NCBI GenBank assembly: GCA_947652115.1
Contig: OX393573.1
Coordinates: forward strand, 11,160,481 to 11,224,480
DNA from: Blastomussa wellsi
Taxonomy: Eukaryota > Cnidaria > Anthozoa > Scleractinia > Plerogyridae
Direction: 5' to 3'
DNA: 64,000 nucleotides
Within the stretch, counting starts at the first letter, position 1. Every line of letters starts with the position of its first letter. The notes beneath the pieces are model-generated. The model worked only from the letters and a program-made list of their open reading frames with translations, was not told the DNA's origin and ran no database searches. Position numbers and translations under genes: made by a program. Shown here piece after piece: positions 19,486-27,246 of this stretch.

Positions 19486-19724
19486 CTTCTTCTTCTTCGG
19501 CGTCTACGCGTTGGAATGAACGTGCCACCGCGTTGTTGCCTTTTTATAAGCCTGGACTTTGTAAACTGTTCCACCATGTCTTTCCACGGTAAGCGAGTTC
19601 GAGTGGGAAAGATGGTACCACCGCGTTGGCCAAACATAATCATCATGTCCAATGGTGAAGGAATGATGGTACCACCGCGTTGAGGTCTTATCCTTTTCAC
19701 GCGTCTCGAGTAGATTGGATTCAT
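19482..19724 (-). CDS. Triple QRGG-repeat peptide precursor (80 aa)
   Basis: Three copies of QRGGT(I/F)(I/F)P, each roughly 18-35 residues apart, are separated by short basic or hydrophobic linkers. The protein ends in an eight-residue arginine run. If QRGG is an adenain site, the precursor would be cut into four small peptides. It resembles no named family I know. It overlaps the capsid gene and its upstream neighbour by ATGA (4 bp each). Confidence 0.68.
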   Translation of the reverse strand: MNPIYSRRVKRIRPQRGGTIIPSPLDMMIMFGQRGGTIFPTRTRLPWKDMVEQFTKSRLIKRQQRGGTFIPTRRRRRRRR

Positions 19725-19966
19725 GCTCCAAAAAGATCGTTCAATCCTCGTTTAGCTCTCTTGGTGATTTCGTTCAATACTTTTCGTTTCACAGCTCGTT
19801 TGGCACCCCTTTTCGTGCCAGCGATGGCTCCCGAAATGTTTGGTAAGCTTGTGCTTCCGCTTTTTAAACCTTTCCATCCTTCTGACGCACTTTCTTTGAC
19901 GAGATCGGTGAAGAATCCACTCCCGTCTTGATCGGGATGATAACGCGTTAAACTTCCTCCTCTCAT
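19721..19966 (-). CDS. Small basic core-type protein (81 aa)
   Basis: Begins MRGGSLTRYHPDQDG, so a diglycine lies right at the N-terminus, then an amphipathic region FFTDLVKESASEGWKGLK, then basic KRGAKRAVKRKV. The layout recalls adenovirus pVI/core precursors (amphipathic helix plus basic tail), but no homology can be proved here. The start overlaps the upstream stop as TAATG. Confidence 0.65.
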   Translation of the reverse strand: MRGGSLTRYHPDQDGSGFFTDLVKESASEGWKGLKSGSTSLPNISGAIAGTKRGAKRAVKRKVLNEITKRAKRGLNDLFGA

Positions 19967-21036
19967 TATCGTTTGAAATGTAACGTGACGATGGTCGTGC
20001 CTTCACCCAACGTTGCCAAAGGTCCGTTTGTCTCAGCCACTTGCGTTTCGATAATGTCCAGCTCTTCCTTGCGCACGGGAATATATTGAATGTGAAGCGG
20101 TTCGAAGTATGCGTTACCTTCTCCGCTTCTTTTGTAGTTGACTTCACGCAACAGATCTGTCACTTGATTTCCCACCACGGAACTCTGCGCCACATCCGAG
20201 TAGACAAACAGCGATCTCATTGACGTTCCTGCCACATTTTGATACGCCTTGTTCAAATTGACGAATCGCCAATCGCAATAAACGGACAAGAAAAGCATGG
20301 GACCATCGTTCTGGTCTCCTCGTTTATCTTCTTTTACAATCCACAATTTGAAGTCTACTGATCTATCGTATCTGTTGTATCCGGGAAAAACATCCCATTG
20401 ACGTCTGTCAGAAGGTGCTTTAGGAATCTTGTCATCGGGAAATTCCATCAAAAGATTAGGTCCAAGCTGTTGTTCATCTTCACTCAACCAACCCATTTTC
20501 TTGGCAAGTAATGTATTGATCTTGAATGCGGGTAGGGCTCCCACCTTTGAAGTTCCCTCGTTTGCGATGATCAATTCGTCATTATTCCACTTGAACTTTA
20601 TGTAATTGCGTTTTCCTTCTCTTTCTTCCAAATAACTGCTTCCTAACAGTGGACCACCGTAGCCTGTTATTCTTTTCTGATCGTAAAAATTCACCATACT
20701 TTTCATGAATTCTACACCGTTTACTTTGGAGAACACATTGTTCAAATCGGTGATGTTCGATTTACTCTCACCGTAGGTGTATAGAACGGTACGACCTGTT
20801 CCCTTGTTATCTCTGATCCATTCGTACTTGAACAGGATGGTATTTGGATCATCCGTGACAGAAGGAATGACCAGTTGGTTGTCAGGCAACGATATACTAC
20901 TCAATCCCACTTTCCATCCTTCACCCAATCGAATGGGAGTTGGTAATCGCACTTTGAAACTGTTGTTTGTATTGTTTGGAAATTCTTTGCGACTGCTGTC
21001 ATTGGGCAACGTCAAGTAGAACTCTTCAGTCGTCAT
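19966..21036 (-). CDS. Putative minor capsid/penton protein, paralog 1 (356 aa)
   Basis: N-terminus EEFYLTLPNDSSRKEFPNNT, then RLGEGWKVGLSSISLP and C-terminal TTIVTLHFK. This is the pattern of the conserved Polinton protein thought to be the minor capsid/penton (single jelly-roll) component. The family call is from memory and position next to the major capsid gene. It is paralogous to its upstream neighbour along the full length. Overlap with that neighbour is 11 bp. Confidence 0.75.
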   Translation of the reverse strand: MTTEEFYLTLPNDSSRKEFPNNTNNSFKVRLPTPIRLGEGWKVGLSSISLPDNQLVIPSVTDDPNTILFKYEWIRDNKGTGRTVLYTYGESKSNITDLNNVFSKVNGVEFMKSMVNFYDQKRITGYGGPLLGSSYLEEREGKRNYIKFKWNNDELIIANEGTSKVGALPAFKINTLLAKKMGWLSEDEQQLGPNLLMEFPDDKIPKAPSDRRQWDVFPGYNRYDRSVDFKLWIVKEDKRGDQNDGPMLFLSVYCDWRFVNLNKAYQNVAGTSMRSLFVYSDVAQSSVVGNQVTDLLREVNYKRSGEGNAYFEPLHIQYIPVRKEELDIIETQVAETNGPLATLGEGTTIVTLHFKR

Positions 21037-22063
21037 ACTTGAAATGTAATGTCACGATCGTACTTCCTTCTTCGAAGTGTACTTCTCTTCCGTCTTCCTC
21101 TTTCACGTCGATTTCGATAATGTCAATGACTTCGTCTCGCACCGGTATATATTGCACGTTTTGCATCTCGTATCCACTTTGAGTCAACGTGTAGGGAATG
21201 TCTCTCAACAAATTAGTGATCTTTACTCCCACCGTGCTGCTCTGGACGGCAGTCGAGTGAACGAAGAGAGGTCTTTGCTGATGTCCGAATGCCCGTTCGT
21301 AACTTTCGTCCAAGTACGAAAACACCCAATTGCAAAAACAACTCAACTGAAGTGCGTCGTTGTCGATTTTGTAAAATTCGTCGTTTCCTTCTATAATGTC
21401 AGTAGCGCCTGGCACCTTATCTGTAGGAAATTCTTTGCGTAAATTGTCTCCCAATTCGTAAACGGGATCACCATTACTATCTGTTTCTTCTTTTACCCAT
21501 CCCATGTCTTTGGCCAATTGATATCCCACGAACACTTTTGGGTAATTGTTCGAGTTGCCTCCGAAATACGTGTCGATATTATCCAATACGAATTGGTCTT
21601 TGTCAGCATACATTTGCGTGTAAAGCCTCTTGAATTTCACGATGTCGTTACCATCATCGTCTTGACCTTCTGTCACATCTTGTCCCAATTGAGCATCAGC
21701 AACATTGATGTTTTCTAGATTCCAATAGTACAATCTCTTGATGGCTGTCATAAATTGCGTGCCGTTGGTGATGTTGGAATTGAACTTGTTCAACACATCT
21801 TCAGTGATGAGGAGTCGTTGTTCTGTATAAACTTCGTCGTCCTCGTCTTCCAACAAGTCCCATTCGAACCGAAACAAGAAGGGATCCTTGATTAGGACAT
21901 GGGGTGGTGCTTTTGGTACGTGAATACTAGTCATACCCACTTTCCATCCTGATTCCTTGAAACGCAACGGGTAAGGCAATCGATTCTTGAAGTGATTGGA
22001 TTGATTGTCTGGGAATTCCACGCGGTTCGATCGACTAGTGAGTCTCAGATAAAATTCCCTCAT
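21026..22063 (-). CDS. Putative minor capsid/penton protein, paralog 2 (345 aa)
   Basis: Shares with the next gene the N-terminal FYLRLTSRSNRVEFPDNQSN pattern, a GWKVGMTSIHVP strand, an internal WVFSYLDESYERAFG/PLFVHS motif, VQYIPVR near the end, and terminal STIVTLHFK. Two adjacent full-length paralogs suggest a heteromeric vertex protein or a recent duplication. It overlaps the integrase stop by 4 bp (ATGA). Confidence 0.75.
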   Translation of the reverse strand: MREFYLRLTSRSNRVEFPDNQSNHFKNRLPYPLRFKESGWKVGMTSIHVPKAPPHVLIKDPFLFRFEWDLLEDEDDEVYTEQRLLITEDVLNKFNSNITNGTQFMTAIKRLYYWNLENINVADAQLGQDVTEGQDDDGNDIVKFKRLYTQMYADKDQFVLDNIDTYFGGNSNNYPKVFVGYQLAKDMGWVKEETDSNGDPVYELGDNLRKEFPTDKVPGATDIIEGNDEFYKIDNDALQLSCFCNWVFSYLDESYERAFGHQQRPLFVHSTAVQSSTVGVKITNLLRDIPYTLTQSGYEMQNVQYIPVRDEVIDIIEIDVKEEDGREVHFEEGSTIVTLHFKYDD

Positions 22064-23160
22064 AGCGATTCAAGAGCGGAACGTTCGATCCAACTGTTAT
22101 ACTTCTCTGGCCATCCTTTCCATTCAACCAACACTTTAGTACCTTTTCGTTTCAATATTTTTTCGACTCGAAACAGATCTTCGTCGTCTTGCAGGACTTT
22201 TTGCAATTCTTCCTTGTAAAATGTTCCTTTGAGAGGCGTTCCGTCGTATTCGTTGATCTTGTAGGTGGTGACGGGTGGACCTGGTCTGACATCACTCACG
22301 ACGAAAATTTCTTCGGTCCAGCCTGGCAAATAACTTTTCTTGAACGTACGGAATTTTTTGTTGAGTCGTACCTTATCACCCACTTTCAACAAAGTACGTC
22401 GTTTGGGTTTTTTGCCTTGCAATTTCTTGGCATACAAATTCATCCACACTTCGTGTTCGTTTTTCTTGTTGACTCGGTTTGGAGCCATGCCGATACTTCT
22501 ATGAAACGACGCATTGTATCCCTTCACCAAAGCGGGAAGTGCAGACATGTAATTCAATGTGTTTTTGACGGTGAAATAACGATACATGCGTTCCTTGAAG
22601 GTACGATTGAATCGTTCCGCAATACTGGCTTTCGTGTCACCTGCCGTCGAAAAATGATTGATCTTCTTTCGTTTCATCAATTCAGCAAAGGTCTTGTTGT
22701 AAAATTCCTTTCCATCATCGGTTTGTAAATTCTGAGGTGTACGTCCTTTGGCGCGTTTCAGGATTTTTTCAAAAGCTTCCGTCACCGATTTCCCCGTCTT
22801 GTTTTTCACGGGTTCTATCCAAGCGTATTTGGACAACACGTCCAAAACGATCAGCAGGTAACGGTTACCTTTGTTTTGTTTGGCCAAGGTTTGCACTTCC
22901 ACCAAATCAGCTACCCATTGTTGATCGATATTGAACACCAAGACGGGAGAAGTAGTGTATCGTCTTCTTCTGGGTTTATGAAGCGTGTATCCCAATTCTC
23001 TTTCCAAGAGTTTCTTGACTCTGTTGACAGGTAATTTCTGAGCCTTGGCAAATCGTTCAATACCTCCCAAACTACCAGGTTCGGTAGGATCGCGGTAATC
23101 TTTCAAGATGCTTTGATCATTTTTCTTCTTCTTCTTCTTCCTTTTACCTTTCAGTGGCAT
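22060..23160 (-). CDS. DDE integrase with C-terminal chromodomain (366 aa)
   Basis: After a lysine-rich start (KGKRKKKKKK) and a helical zinc-independent N-terminal domain comes the retroviral-type core. It has D85 in WVADLVEV, D148 in LQTDDGKEF and E182 in SIAERFNRTFKERM. A basic SH3-like region follows (KVGDKVRLNK) and a chromodomain closes the protein (FRVEKILKRKGTKVLVEWKG). Integrases of this kind insert the linear genome with a 6-bp target duplication, as seen here. The chromodomain may steer insertion to methylated histones. The codon at 23184 is TTG; ATG 23160 is the likely start. It overlaps its upstream neighbour by 17 bp. Confidence 0.93.
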   Translation of the reverse strand: MPLKGKRKKKKKKNDQSILKDYRDPTEPGSLGGIERFAKAQKLPVNRVKKLLERELGYTLHKPRRRRYTTSPVLVFNIDQQWVADLVEVQTLAKQNKGNRYLLIVLDVLSKYAWIEPVKNKTGKSVTEAFEKILKRAKGRTPQNLQTDDGKEFYNKTFAELMKRKKINHFSTAGDTKASIAERFNRTFKERMYRYFTVKNTLNYMSALPALVKGYNASFHRSIGMAPNRVNKKNEHEVWMNLYAKKLQGKKPKRRTLLKVGDKVRLNKKFRTFKKSYLPGWTEEIFVVSDVRPGPPVTTYKINEYDGTPLKGTFYKEELQKVLQDDEDLFRVEKILKRKGTKVLVEWKGWPEKYNSWIERSALESL

Positions 23161-23434
23161 TGTCGACGGCTTCACGCAGTGCAAAGAAACTGCGTCTCAC
23201 GATTGATAGTCGCATTCTATATATGATGTCGTACCATTCCGTTGCATGTTTCTGTTTTTTCAACCACATCACAAAGGGTACCAATCGAAATGCATTGCAT
23301 GCTACGTCCACCTCGTCAAACAGGTCTAAGGGATTACATTCGATTTCATAGGGTAACTCAATGTTTTCGTCGAATCTCGACCACACTTCATCACACAAAT
23401 CACACACGGTCGTCCACCTAATCTTTTCTTCCAT
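23144..23434 (-). CDS. First gene of the late cluster (96 aa), unknown
   Basis: Acidic, with one CDLC motif near residue 13, Trp-rich, and a helical C-terminus (SFFALREAVDNATER). Not recognised. ATG 23434 is preceded by a leftward TATA-like ACATATATAAATG at 23478-23490, so it probably heads the late transcript. A longer frame begins with GTG at 23452. Confidence 0.6.
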   Translation of the reverse strand: MEEKIRWTTVCDLCDEVWSRFDENIELPYEIECNPLDLFDEVDVACNAFRLVPFVMWLKKQKHATEWYDIIYRMRLSIVRRSFFALREAVDNATER

Positions 23435-23477
23435 AACGTAAAGAGTATCCACTGCACTACTCTGTCTTCATCTGATC

Positions 23478-23490
23478 ATTTATATATGTT
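23478..23490 (-). promoter_or_regulatory. TATA-like element of the leftward late cluster
   Basis: ACATATATAAATG read leftward, about 45 bp before ATG 23434. It is the only obvious promoter before a run of twelve tightly packed leftward genes. Confidence 0.55.
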
Positions 23491-23689
23491 TTGGCTGCGC
23501 ATCACACCGATTTTTTTGCCTTATATGGAGTGTTCGCTCTGTACAAAGATCGATTCACAGCACCATATAAGGGGGGACGCAAGTCCAAAGATCATCGCGC
23601 AACTTTGACGTGACTGGTTTCAGTAACTGGTTTTAACGAGTTTTAACGGGTTTAACTGGTTTCAGTAACAGGTTTGACTGCTGGCGTCA

Positions 23690-23725
23690 CTCGATTGTGA
23701 TTGGCCGTTTGGTTTTATATAAAGT
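23690..23725 (+). promoter_or_regulatory. Promoter of the GRF-finger/exonuclease unit
   Basis: An inverted CCAAT box (GATTGG) at 23698-23703 and TATATAAA at 23716-23723, 36 bp before ATG 23759. The spacing matches the other rightward promoters of the element. Confidence 0.65.
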
Positions 23726-23758
23726 GGAACGATTAACATATTGTTCATCACTTCAAGA

Positions 23759-24754
23759 ATGGAGCAAGCAGAGATGCCGGAGATGAAGCAGGAAGAAGAA
23801 CTGACAGACCAAATAAAGTTTTTGCAAAGTGAACAAGGTAATTATATTCATTATCAACCCGGTGACGCATCGCCAATTTTGACTAAAAAAACAAAAAAGT
23901 CAAACCGCGGCAAAAAGAAGAAGAAAGGAGATGAATCTCCCACACGTTACATGTTGCCTAAAGATTTCCCACCTGCTTCCAACAAGAAGAAGAAGAAAAA
24001 GACAAAGAAAGAAGTTGTGGAAGTGATGGAAGAGGGTGAAATACCGTCGTACGATGAAGCCATTGATTTTTTCAACAAGTTCTTTCCACAAGCAGAAGTG
24101 AATTGTCCGATTCACAACAATGTTCCACTTCAAGAAAAAACAGCAAGCAATGGATGGAAGTACCTGGTTTGCGGTGTGGGAAGAGATGATCGTAAAGATC
24201 AATGTTTTGTCTTGGTGGACAAAAACGAAGCCAAAACGTATATCGACATCGTTCGAAATACGAACACTGTGATGACTTACTACTCAAACAACCTGGATAA
24301 ATTGTTGTGTTACTGCGACGAACCAATCATTCTCAGCATCTCCAATTCGACGAAGAATCCAGATCGCCCTTACTTCCGCTGCAGACGAAACATGTGCAGA
24401 TTCTTTCAATGGAGTGATTTGCTGCCAAGAGGAAAAGTCTTGGCTTGGATAGAAGGAGGAAAACGTCATCATGGCAACACCCATTGGTCCAGAGATGAAC
24501 AAGGTTACCCATTGAGAGGACAAGATTCTCCTTGGTATCACAAACCTACCTACACAGATATCAATTCCATTCCTTTTGATCAATCGTTGTGGCTGGAGTG
24601 TCAAAAAGTAAACATTGCGTTTTTGGAACATAATCAAGAGGTGATAAGTCCTCCAGAAATAAAGGGATGTCACTATACCGAAGAGAATGAACCTGCGTTG
24701 AAGAATCAGATTTACATCAAACGTCTGATGAAGAAGCATGGACTAACAGGATGA
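23759..24754 (+). CDS. GRF-type zinc finger protein (331 aa)
   Basis: The first 100 residues are acidic then strongly basic (KKGDESPTR, KKKKKKTKKEV). A first Cys/His region follows (CPIHNNVPL...YLVCGVG). At about residues 184-222 is a GRF finger: CYC, then RPYFRCRRNMCRFFQWSD. GRF fingers bind single-stranded DNA in topoisomerase III, APE2 and NEIL3, so a role in replication or repair is likely (inference). The stop overlaps the next ATG (ATGA), tying it to the exonuclease-like gene. I chose ATG 23759 because it follows the TATA box by 36 bp. Confidence 0.78.
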   Translation: MEQAEMPEMKQEEELTDQIKFLQSEQGNYIHYQPGDASPILTKKTKKSNRGKKKKKGDESPTRYMLPKDFPPASNKKKKKKTKKEVVEVMEEGEIPSYDEAIDFFNKFFPQAEVNCPIHNNVPLQEKTASNGWKYLVCGVGRDDRKDQCFVLVDKNEAKTYIDIVRNTNTVMTYYSNNLDKLLCYCDEPIILSISNSTKNPDRPYFRCRRNMCRFFQWSDLLPRGKVLAWIEGGKRHHGNTHWSRDEQGYPLRGQDSPWYHKPTYTDINSIPFDQSLWLECQKVNIAFLEHNQEVISPPEIKGCHYTEENEPALKNQIYIKRLMKKHGLTG

Positions 24755-25272
24755 AAGAGAAAGTGTGTATGATATTAGACTTGGAGGGATTTTTCGTCAA
24801 CAAGAAATTTCAAGTGCGGGAACTGGGATATTACGCTTGGACAGGAGATCACGGACGATACTCATTTTACGCAAAAGTGCCTTGGTACAATTTATCCAAA
24901 GAAGACAAAAGAACTGTTGCCTTTCAAAAGTATAACATTCACGGACTGACGTACGATCCAATAAAACAAGAAAGAGGATACGAGTCTCACCAGTTGGAAG
25001 AGATATTGATGAATTTGTATCAGAACAACAAATGCAATGAAAGATATGTAATAGCCTACAAAGGAGGACATGTGGAAAAAGATTTGTTGAATAGACTTAA
25101 CATTCAAAGTTTAAACCTTGAAGTGTATAATTGTCCTAAATACGAAATACTAAAATCGAGTGTTGTCGAGCCTTTGCCCGATTGCGGATTTCATTTCAAT
25201 TGTTGTAACACTCATTGCAGCATGGTCGAATGTCATGCTTTTTGGTTATGGATGAACACTTACGTAGAATAA
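24751..25272 (+). CDS. DEDD-type exonuclease-like protein (173 aa)
   Basis: Looks like a DnaQ/RNase-T-fold protein: an N-terminal DLEGFFV (D-x-E), a middle AYKGGHVEKDLLNRL where H-x3-D fits the second motif, and a C-terminal HCSMVECHAFWLWM. Similar stand-alone proteins occur in other animal Polinton-like elements. Catalytic activity is uncertain because not all motifs are classical. The stop TAA (25270-25272) sits inside AATAAA (25269-25274), which is also the poly(A) signal. It forms a two-gene unit with the GRF-finger gene. Confidence 0.7.
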   Translation: MKEKVCMILDLEGFFVNKKFQVRELGYYAWTGDHGRYSFYAKVPWYNLSKEDKRTVAFQKYNIHGLTYDPIKQERGYESHQLEEILMNLYQNNKCNERYVIAYKGGHVEKDLLNRLNIQSLNLEVYNCPKYEILKSSVVEPLPDCGFHFNCCNTHCSMVECHAFWLWMNTYVE

Positions 25273-25417
25273 AATCAGACTTTTTTCAAACAACATTGTT
25301 TTATTTACATTTCTCTCACCATACATTTCTTCTAACAATTCACAAAAGTATTCACTATGAGCGAGTGCCACATCACAGATATTTTTTCAATCACACTATC
25401 ATGCATTTACAATGACA

Positions 25418-25702
25418 CTACAAACAAAAAGCCTTCACGAAATCTATACGAGCGAGTGCCGCATCAAGATTCTCACCTAGAAAAATGGTTGCAAACTTCC
25501 ACTCCTCAATATCATAATATTCTCCATATATTGATCCACAGCAAGTCAAGAAAACGCGACCACCCCACTTGGCTCTTATCTTGCCCCATTTTATCTCCTT
25601 CACAAACTTCTCGTGATGAGCGTTGTGCACTCTGTGGATAGGCTTTGTACATGTAGGAGGTTCCTGGCCACAGACTACACAGCATGAAGGCATACAAGAC
25701 AT
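25418..25702 (-). CDS. Cys/His-rich small protein (94 aa), possible alternative exon
   Basis: Begins MSCMPSCCVVCGQEPPTC, and a HRVHNAHHEK helix follows, so a zinc site is likely. The rest is Trp-rich (WGKIRAKWGGRVFL). Just before its ATG on the minus strand is a good acceptor TTTTATTTCATCAG. The upstream gene at 25784 contains a donor-like ATTC|GTAAGG in the matching phase. It may therefore be an alternative C-terminal exon of that gene rather than a separate gene. A poly(A)-like AATAAA lies leftward near 25300. Confidence 0.5.
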   Translation of the reverse strand: MSCMPSCCVVCGQEPPTCTKPIHRVHNAHHEKFVKEIKWGKIRAKWGGRVFLTCCGSIYGEYYDIEEWKFATIFLGENLDAALARIDFVKAFCL

Positions 25703-25783
25703 GACTGATGAAATAAAACAAAAATCAAAATGATAACGCAATAAAATACAGAACAACGGTCGATGAAATAGTTAACTACATGT

Positions 25784-26038
25784 TCACAAAAATGGTTTTC
25801 CATATAAAACAATGTCCGCCTTACGAATGGCGTCACGCAGTTGCCAGAGGCGGTTTTGGTATTCTTCACAACCTCTGGCAACGCGTGCAAGTGAAACAAT
25901 GTTTCTCATCAGTCTCCGCAAAACTTTAACTAGCTTCTTGTGTCTGCTGGTGTGCTGATTTTCTTTATCCTCTACTAACATTCTCTCGCAGGTGACAAGT
26001 CTAACTTTGCTTTCACGAAAAATGTCCACAGGCTCCAT
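25784..26038 (-). CDS. Basic helical protein (84 aa), unknown
   Basis: ATG 26038; Arg/Leu-rich helices (KKLVKVLRRLMRNIVSLARV) and one REC/CEEY region. A pyrimidine-rich AG (ATTTCACTATCAG) lies just upstream, so the first exon may be elsewhere. A phase-1 donor (ATTC|GTAAGG) inside could link it to the Cys-rich exon at 25418. Not recognised. Confidence 0.5.
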   Translation of the reverse strand: MEPVDIFRESKVRLVTCERMLVEDKENQHTSRHKKLVKVLRRLMRNIVSLARVARGCEEYQNRLWQLRDAIRKADIVLYGKPFL

Positions 26039-26095
26039 GACTCACGAAATACTCAAAGGACAACTGATAGTGAAATAAAAAACAAAAAATGTAGA

Positions 26096-26359
26096 TCAAG
26101 GATCTAATTTATCAAACGTCTCTGACCATCTTAGCAAGTCGATCCACAAGGAACGCACTTCAGTTTCATCTGCAGTTGCATCCCAGGATAATTGCAGTAT
26201 CCTGTCAAGAAACCAGGGGCCATCTTCTATTAACTCTACCATTTGTAAATAAGTTTCACCTTTACAATTTTCTTTGTGCGCTTCCAACTTTGCAGACATC
26301 AACGTGGTAGCCTCTTCGTAGGTGTCCAGCAACAGTTGCTTCTCTATTCTCTCGCTCAT
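26096..26359 (-). CDS. Acidic helical protein (87 aa), unknown
   Basis: ATG 26359, TGA at 26096-26098. Helical and acidic (LDTYEEATTLMSAKLEAHKE) with Trp in the C-terminal half. A leftward TGTATATAAGG about 35 bp upstream is a good TATA box, and the gene is divergent from the F-box-array locus. No family recognised. Confidence 0.6.
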   Translation of the reverse strand: MSERIEKQLLLDTYEEATTLMSAKLEAHKENCKGETYLQMVELIEDGPWFLDRILQLSWDATADETEVRSLWIDLLRWSETFDKLDP

Positions 26360-26392
26360 CTTTAAAGGGTAACTGATGGTGTGGGATGGAAA

Positions 26393-26403
26393 GCCTTATA
26401 TAC
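26393..26403 (-). promoter_or_regulatory. TATA box of the leftward gene at 26096-26359
   Basis: TGTATATAAGG read leftward. With the rightward module at 26437-26500 it makes a compact divergent promoter of about 110 bp, like that at 11637-11754. Confidence 0.6.
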
Positions 26404-26436
26404 ATTCAAAACAGGTCACGTGACAGCAATTGTATG

Positions 26437-26500
26437 GGGATGGGGGGGTATCCCCCCTTTTCATCAACCAATCAGGAACCAGCTCATGGCCTATATAAGA
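26437..26500 (+). promoter_or_regulatory. CCAAT/TATA promoter module of the F-box-array locus
   Basis: Contains 'gggggggtatcccccc' followed by AACCAATCAGGAACCAGCTC (CCAAT at 26468-26472) and GGCCTATATAAG (TATATAAG 26492-26499). It differs from the RING-locus module at only a handful of positions. The leader ATG is 44 bp past the TATA box. Confidence 0.82.
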
Positions 26501-26543
26501 AACTCACTTGCAGCGTTTGCTTCATTCTCAAGTTCGACACAAG

Positions 26544-26636
26544 ATGGGAAGCAACGATGAGAGAGAAAAGTTATGGAGGAAGAAAGGGCCGATGCAATGG
26601 GAGTTTCTTGGAGAAGAAAAAGAAACAGAAGAAGAG
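26544..26636 (+). CDS. Common leader exon of the F-box-array/polymerase locus (31 codons)
   Basis: Starts at ATG 26544, about 45 bp after TATATAAG. Encodes a charged segment (MGSNDEREKLWRKKGP, then an E/K-rich end EEKETEEE). It ends at GAG|GTAAGA (26637), a near-consensus donor in phase 0. Reading through the donor leads directly into module 1. Splicing can lead to any of eight downstream phase-0 acceptors. A functional role for the leader itself is unknown. Confidence 0.75.
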
Positions 26637-27233
26637 GTAAGAAGTCATTGGGATGTATTGCCAGAAGAAATCAAAGAAAAGATACAATGGGCAAGTGTAG
26701 AAATGCATGTACGGGAACGATCGAACACTCCTTACGAGATTAAAAAGCTAGAAGTAAATGAAGATAATCATTATCTCCATCTGCCTGTGACTTTGGCCTT
26801 TCAACACTACACATGCATGAAAACTGTCATGTTAGACAAGAGCAAAACAGAATTTGGAACTTGGGAATTAATTCATTTATTCTTGGATCCTTGCGAAAGT
26901 TGCGATTCATTCCTCTCTCGTTACGAAGAAAAAACAAATGAAACGGGACAAATTGTAAATCAAGGAACATTGTATGGTGATGGTGATTCGGATCGAATTC
27001 CTTTCGTGAAAACGGATGAAAACAATGAACGATGGTTTCATCAAGAATGTATAATGCATGATCACCCTGACAAACATGGACATTGTTGTCTGTGTTCAAC
27101 ACATTTCGATCCGGAAAAGGCATGCGATGACAAACGTCACTTCTTCCCGTATCCCAGAGATGAAAAGTACAATGAAATCAAAAAGTTACCGTTTTGCGAT
27201 GAAGGTAAATTGGTTGTTCATTTTCTTGTTTGA
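26637..27233 (+). CDS. F-box-like/zinc module 1 (read-through)
   Basis: Immediately after the leader: SHWDVLPEEIKEKIQW, an F-box-like helix pair. It then has a longer spacer than the other modules, and CESCDSFL with a closing WFHQECI. A second Cys/His set (CCLCSTHFDPEKAC) follows. F-box motifs usually bind Skp1 and bring substrates to cullin ubiquitin ligases; similarity here is to the 'LPxEL...I' core only. Stop at 27231-27233. A GTAAAT at 27206 is out of phase with all downstream acceptors, so it is probably not used for chaining modules. Confidence 0.68.
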   Translation, partial: VRSHWDVLPEEIKEKIQWASVEMHVRERSNTPYEIKKLEVNEDNHYLHLPVTLAFQHYTCMKTVMLDKSKTEFGTWELIHLFLDPCESCDSFLSRYEEKTNETGQIVNQGTLYGDGDSDRIPFVKTDENNERWFHQECIMHDHPDKHGHCCLCSTHFDPEKACDDKRHFFPYPRDEKYNEIKKLPFCDEGKLVVHFLV

Positions 27234-27246
27234 AATTTCATGGCAG

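Noticed and set aside
27206..27246. Intron joining module 1 to module 2
   Set aside because: The GAAG|GTAAAT donor is phase 1 and the acceptor is phase 0, so joining breaks the frame.
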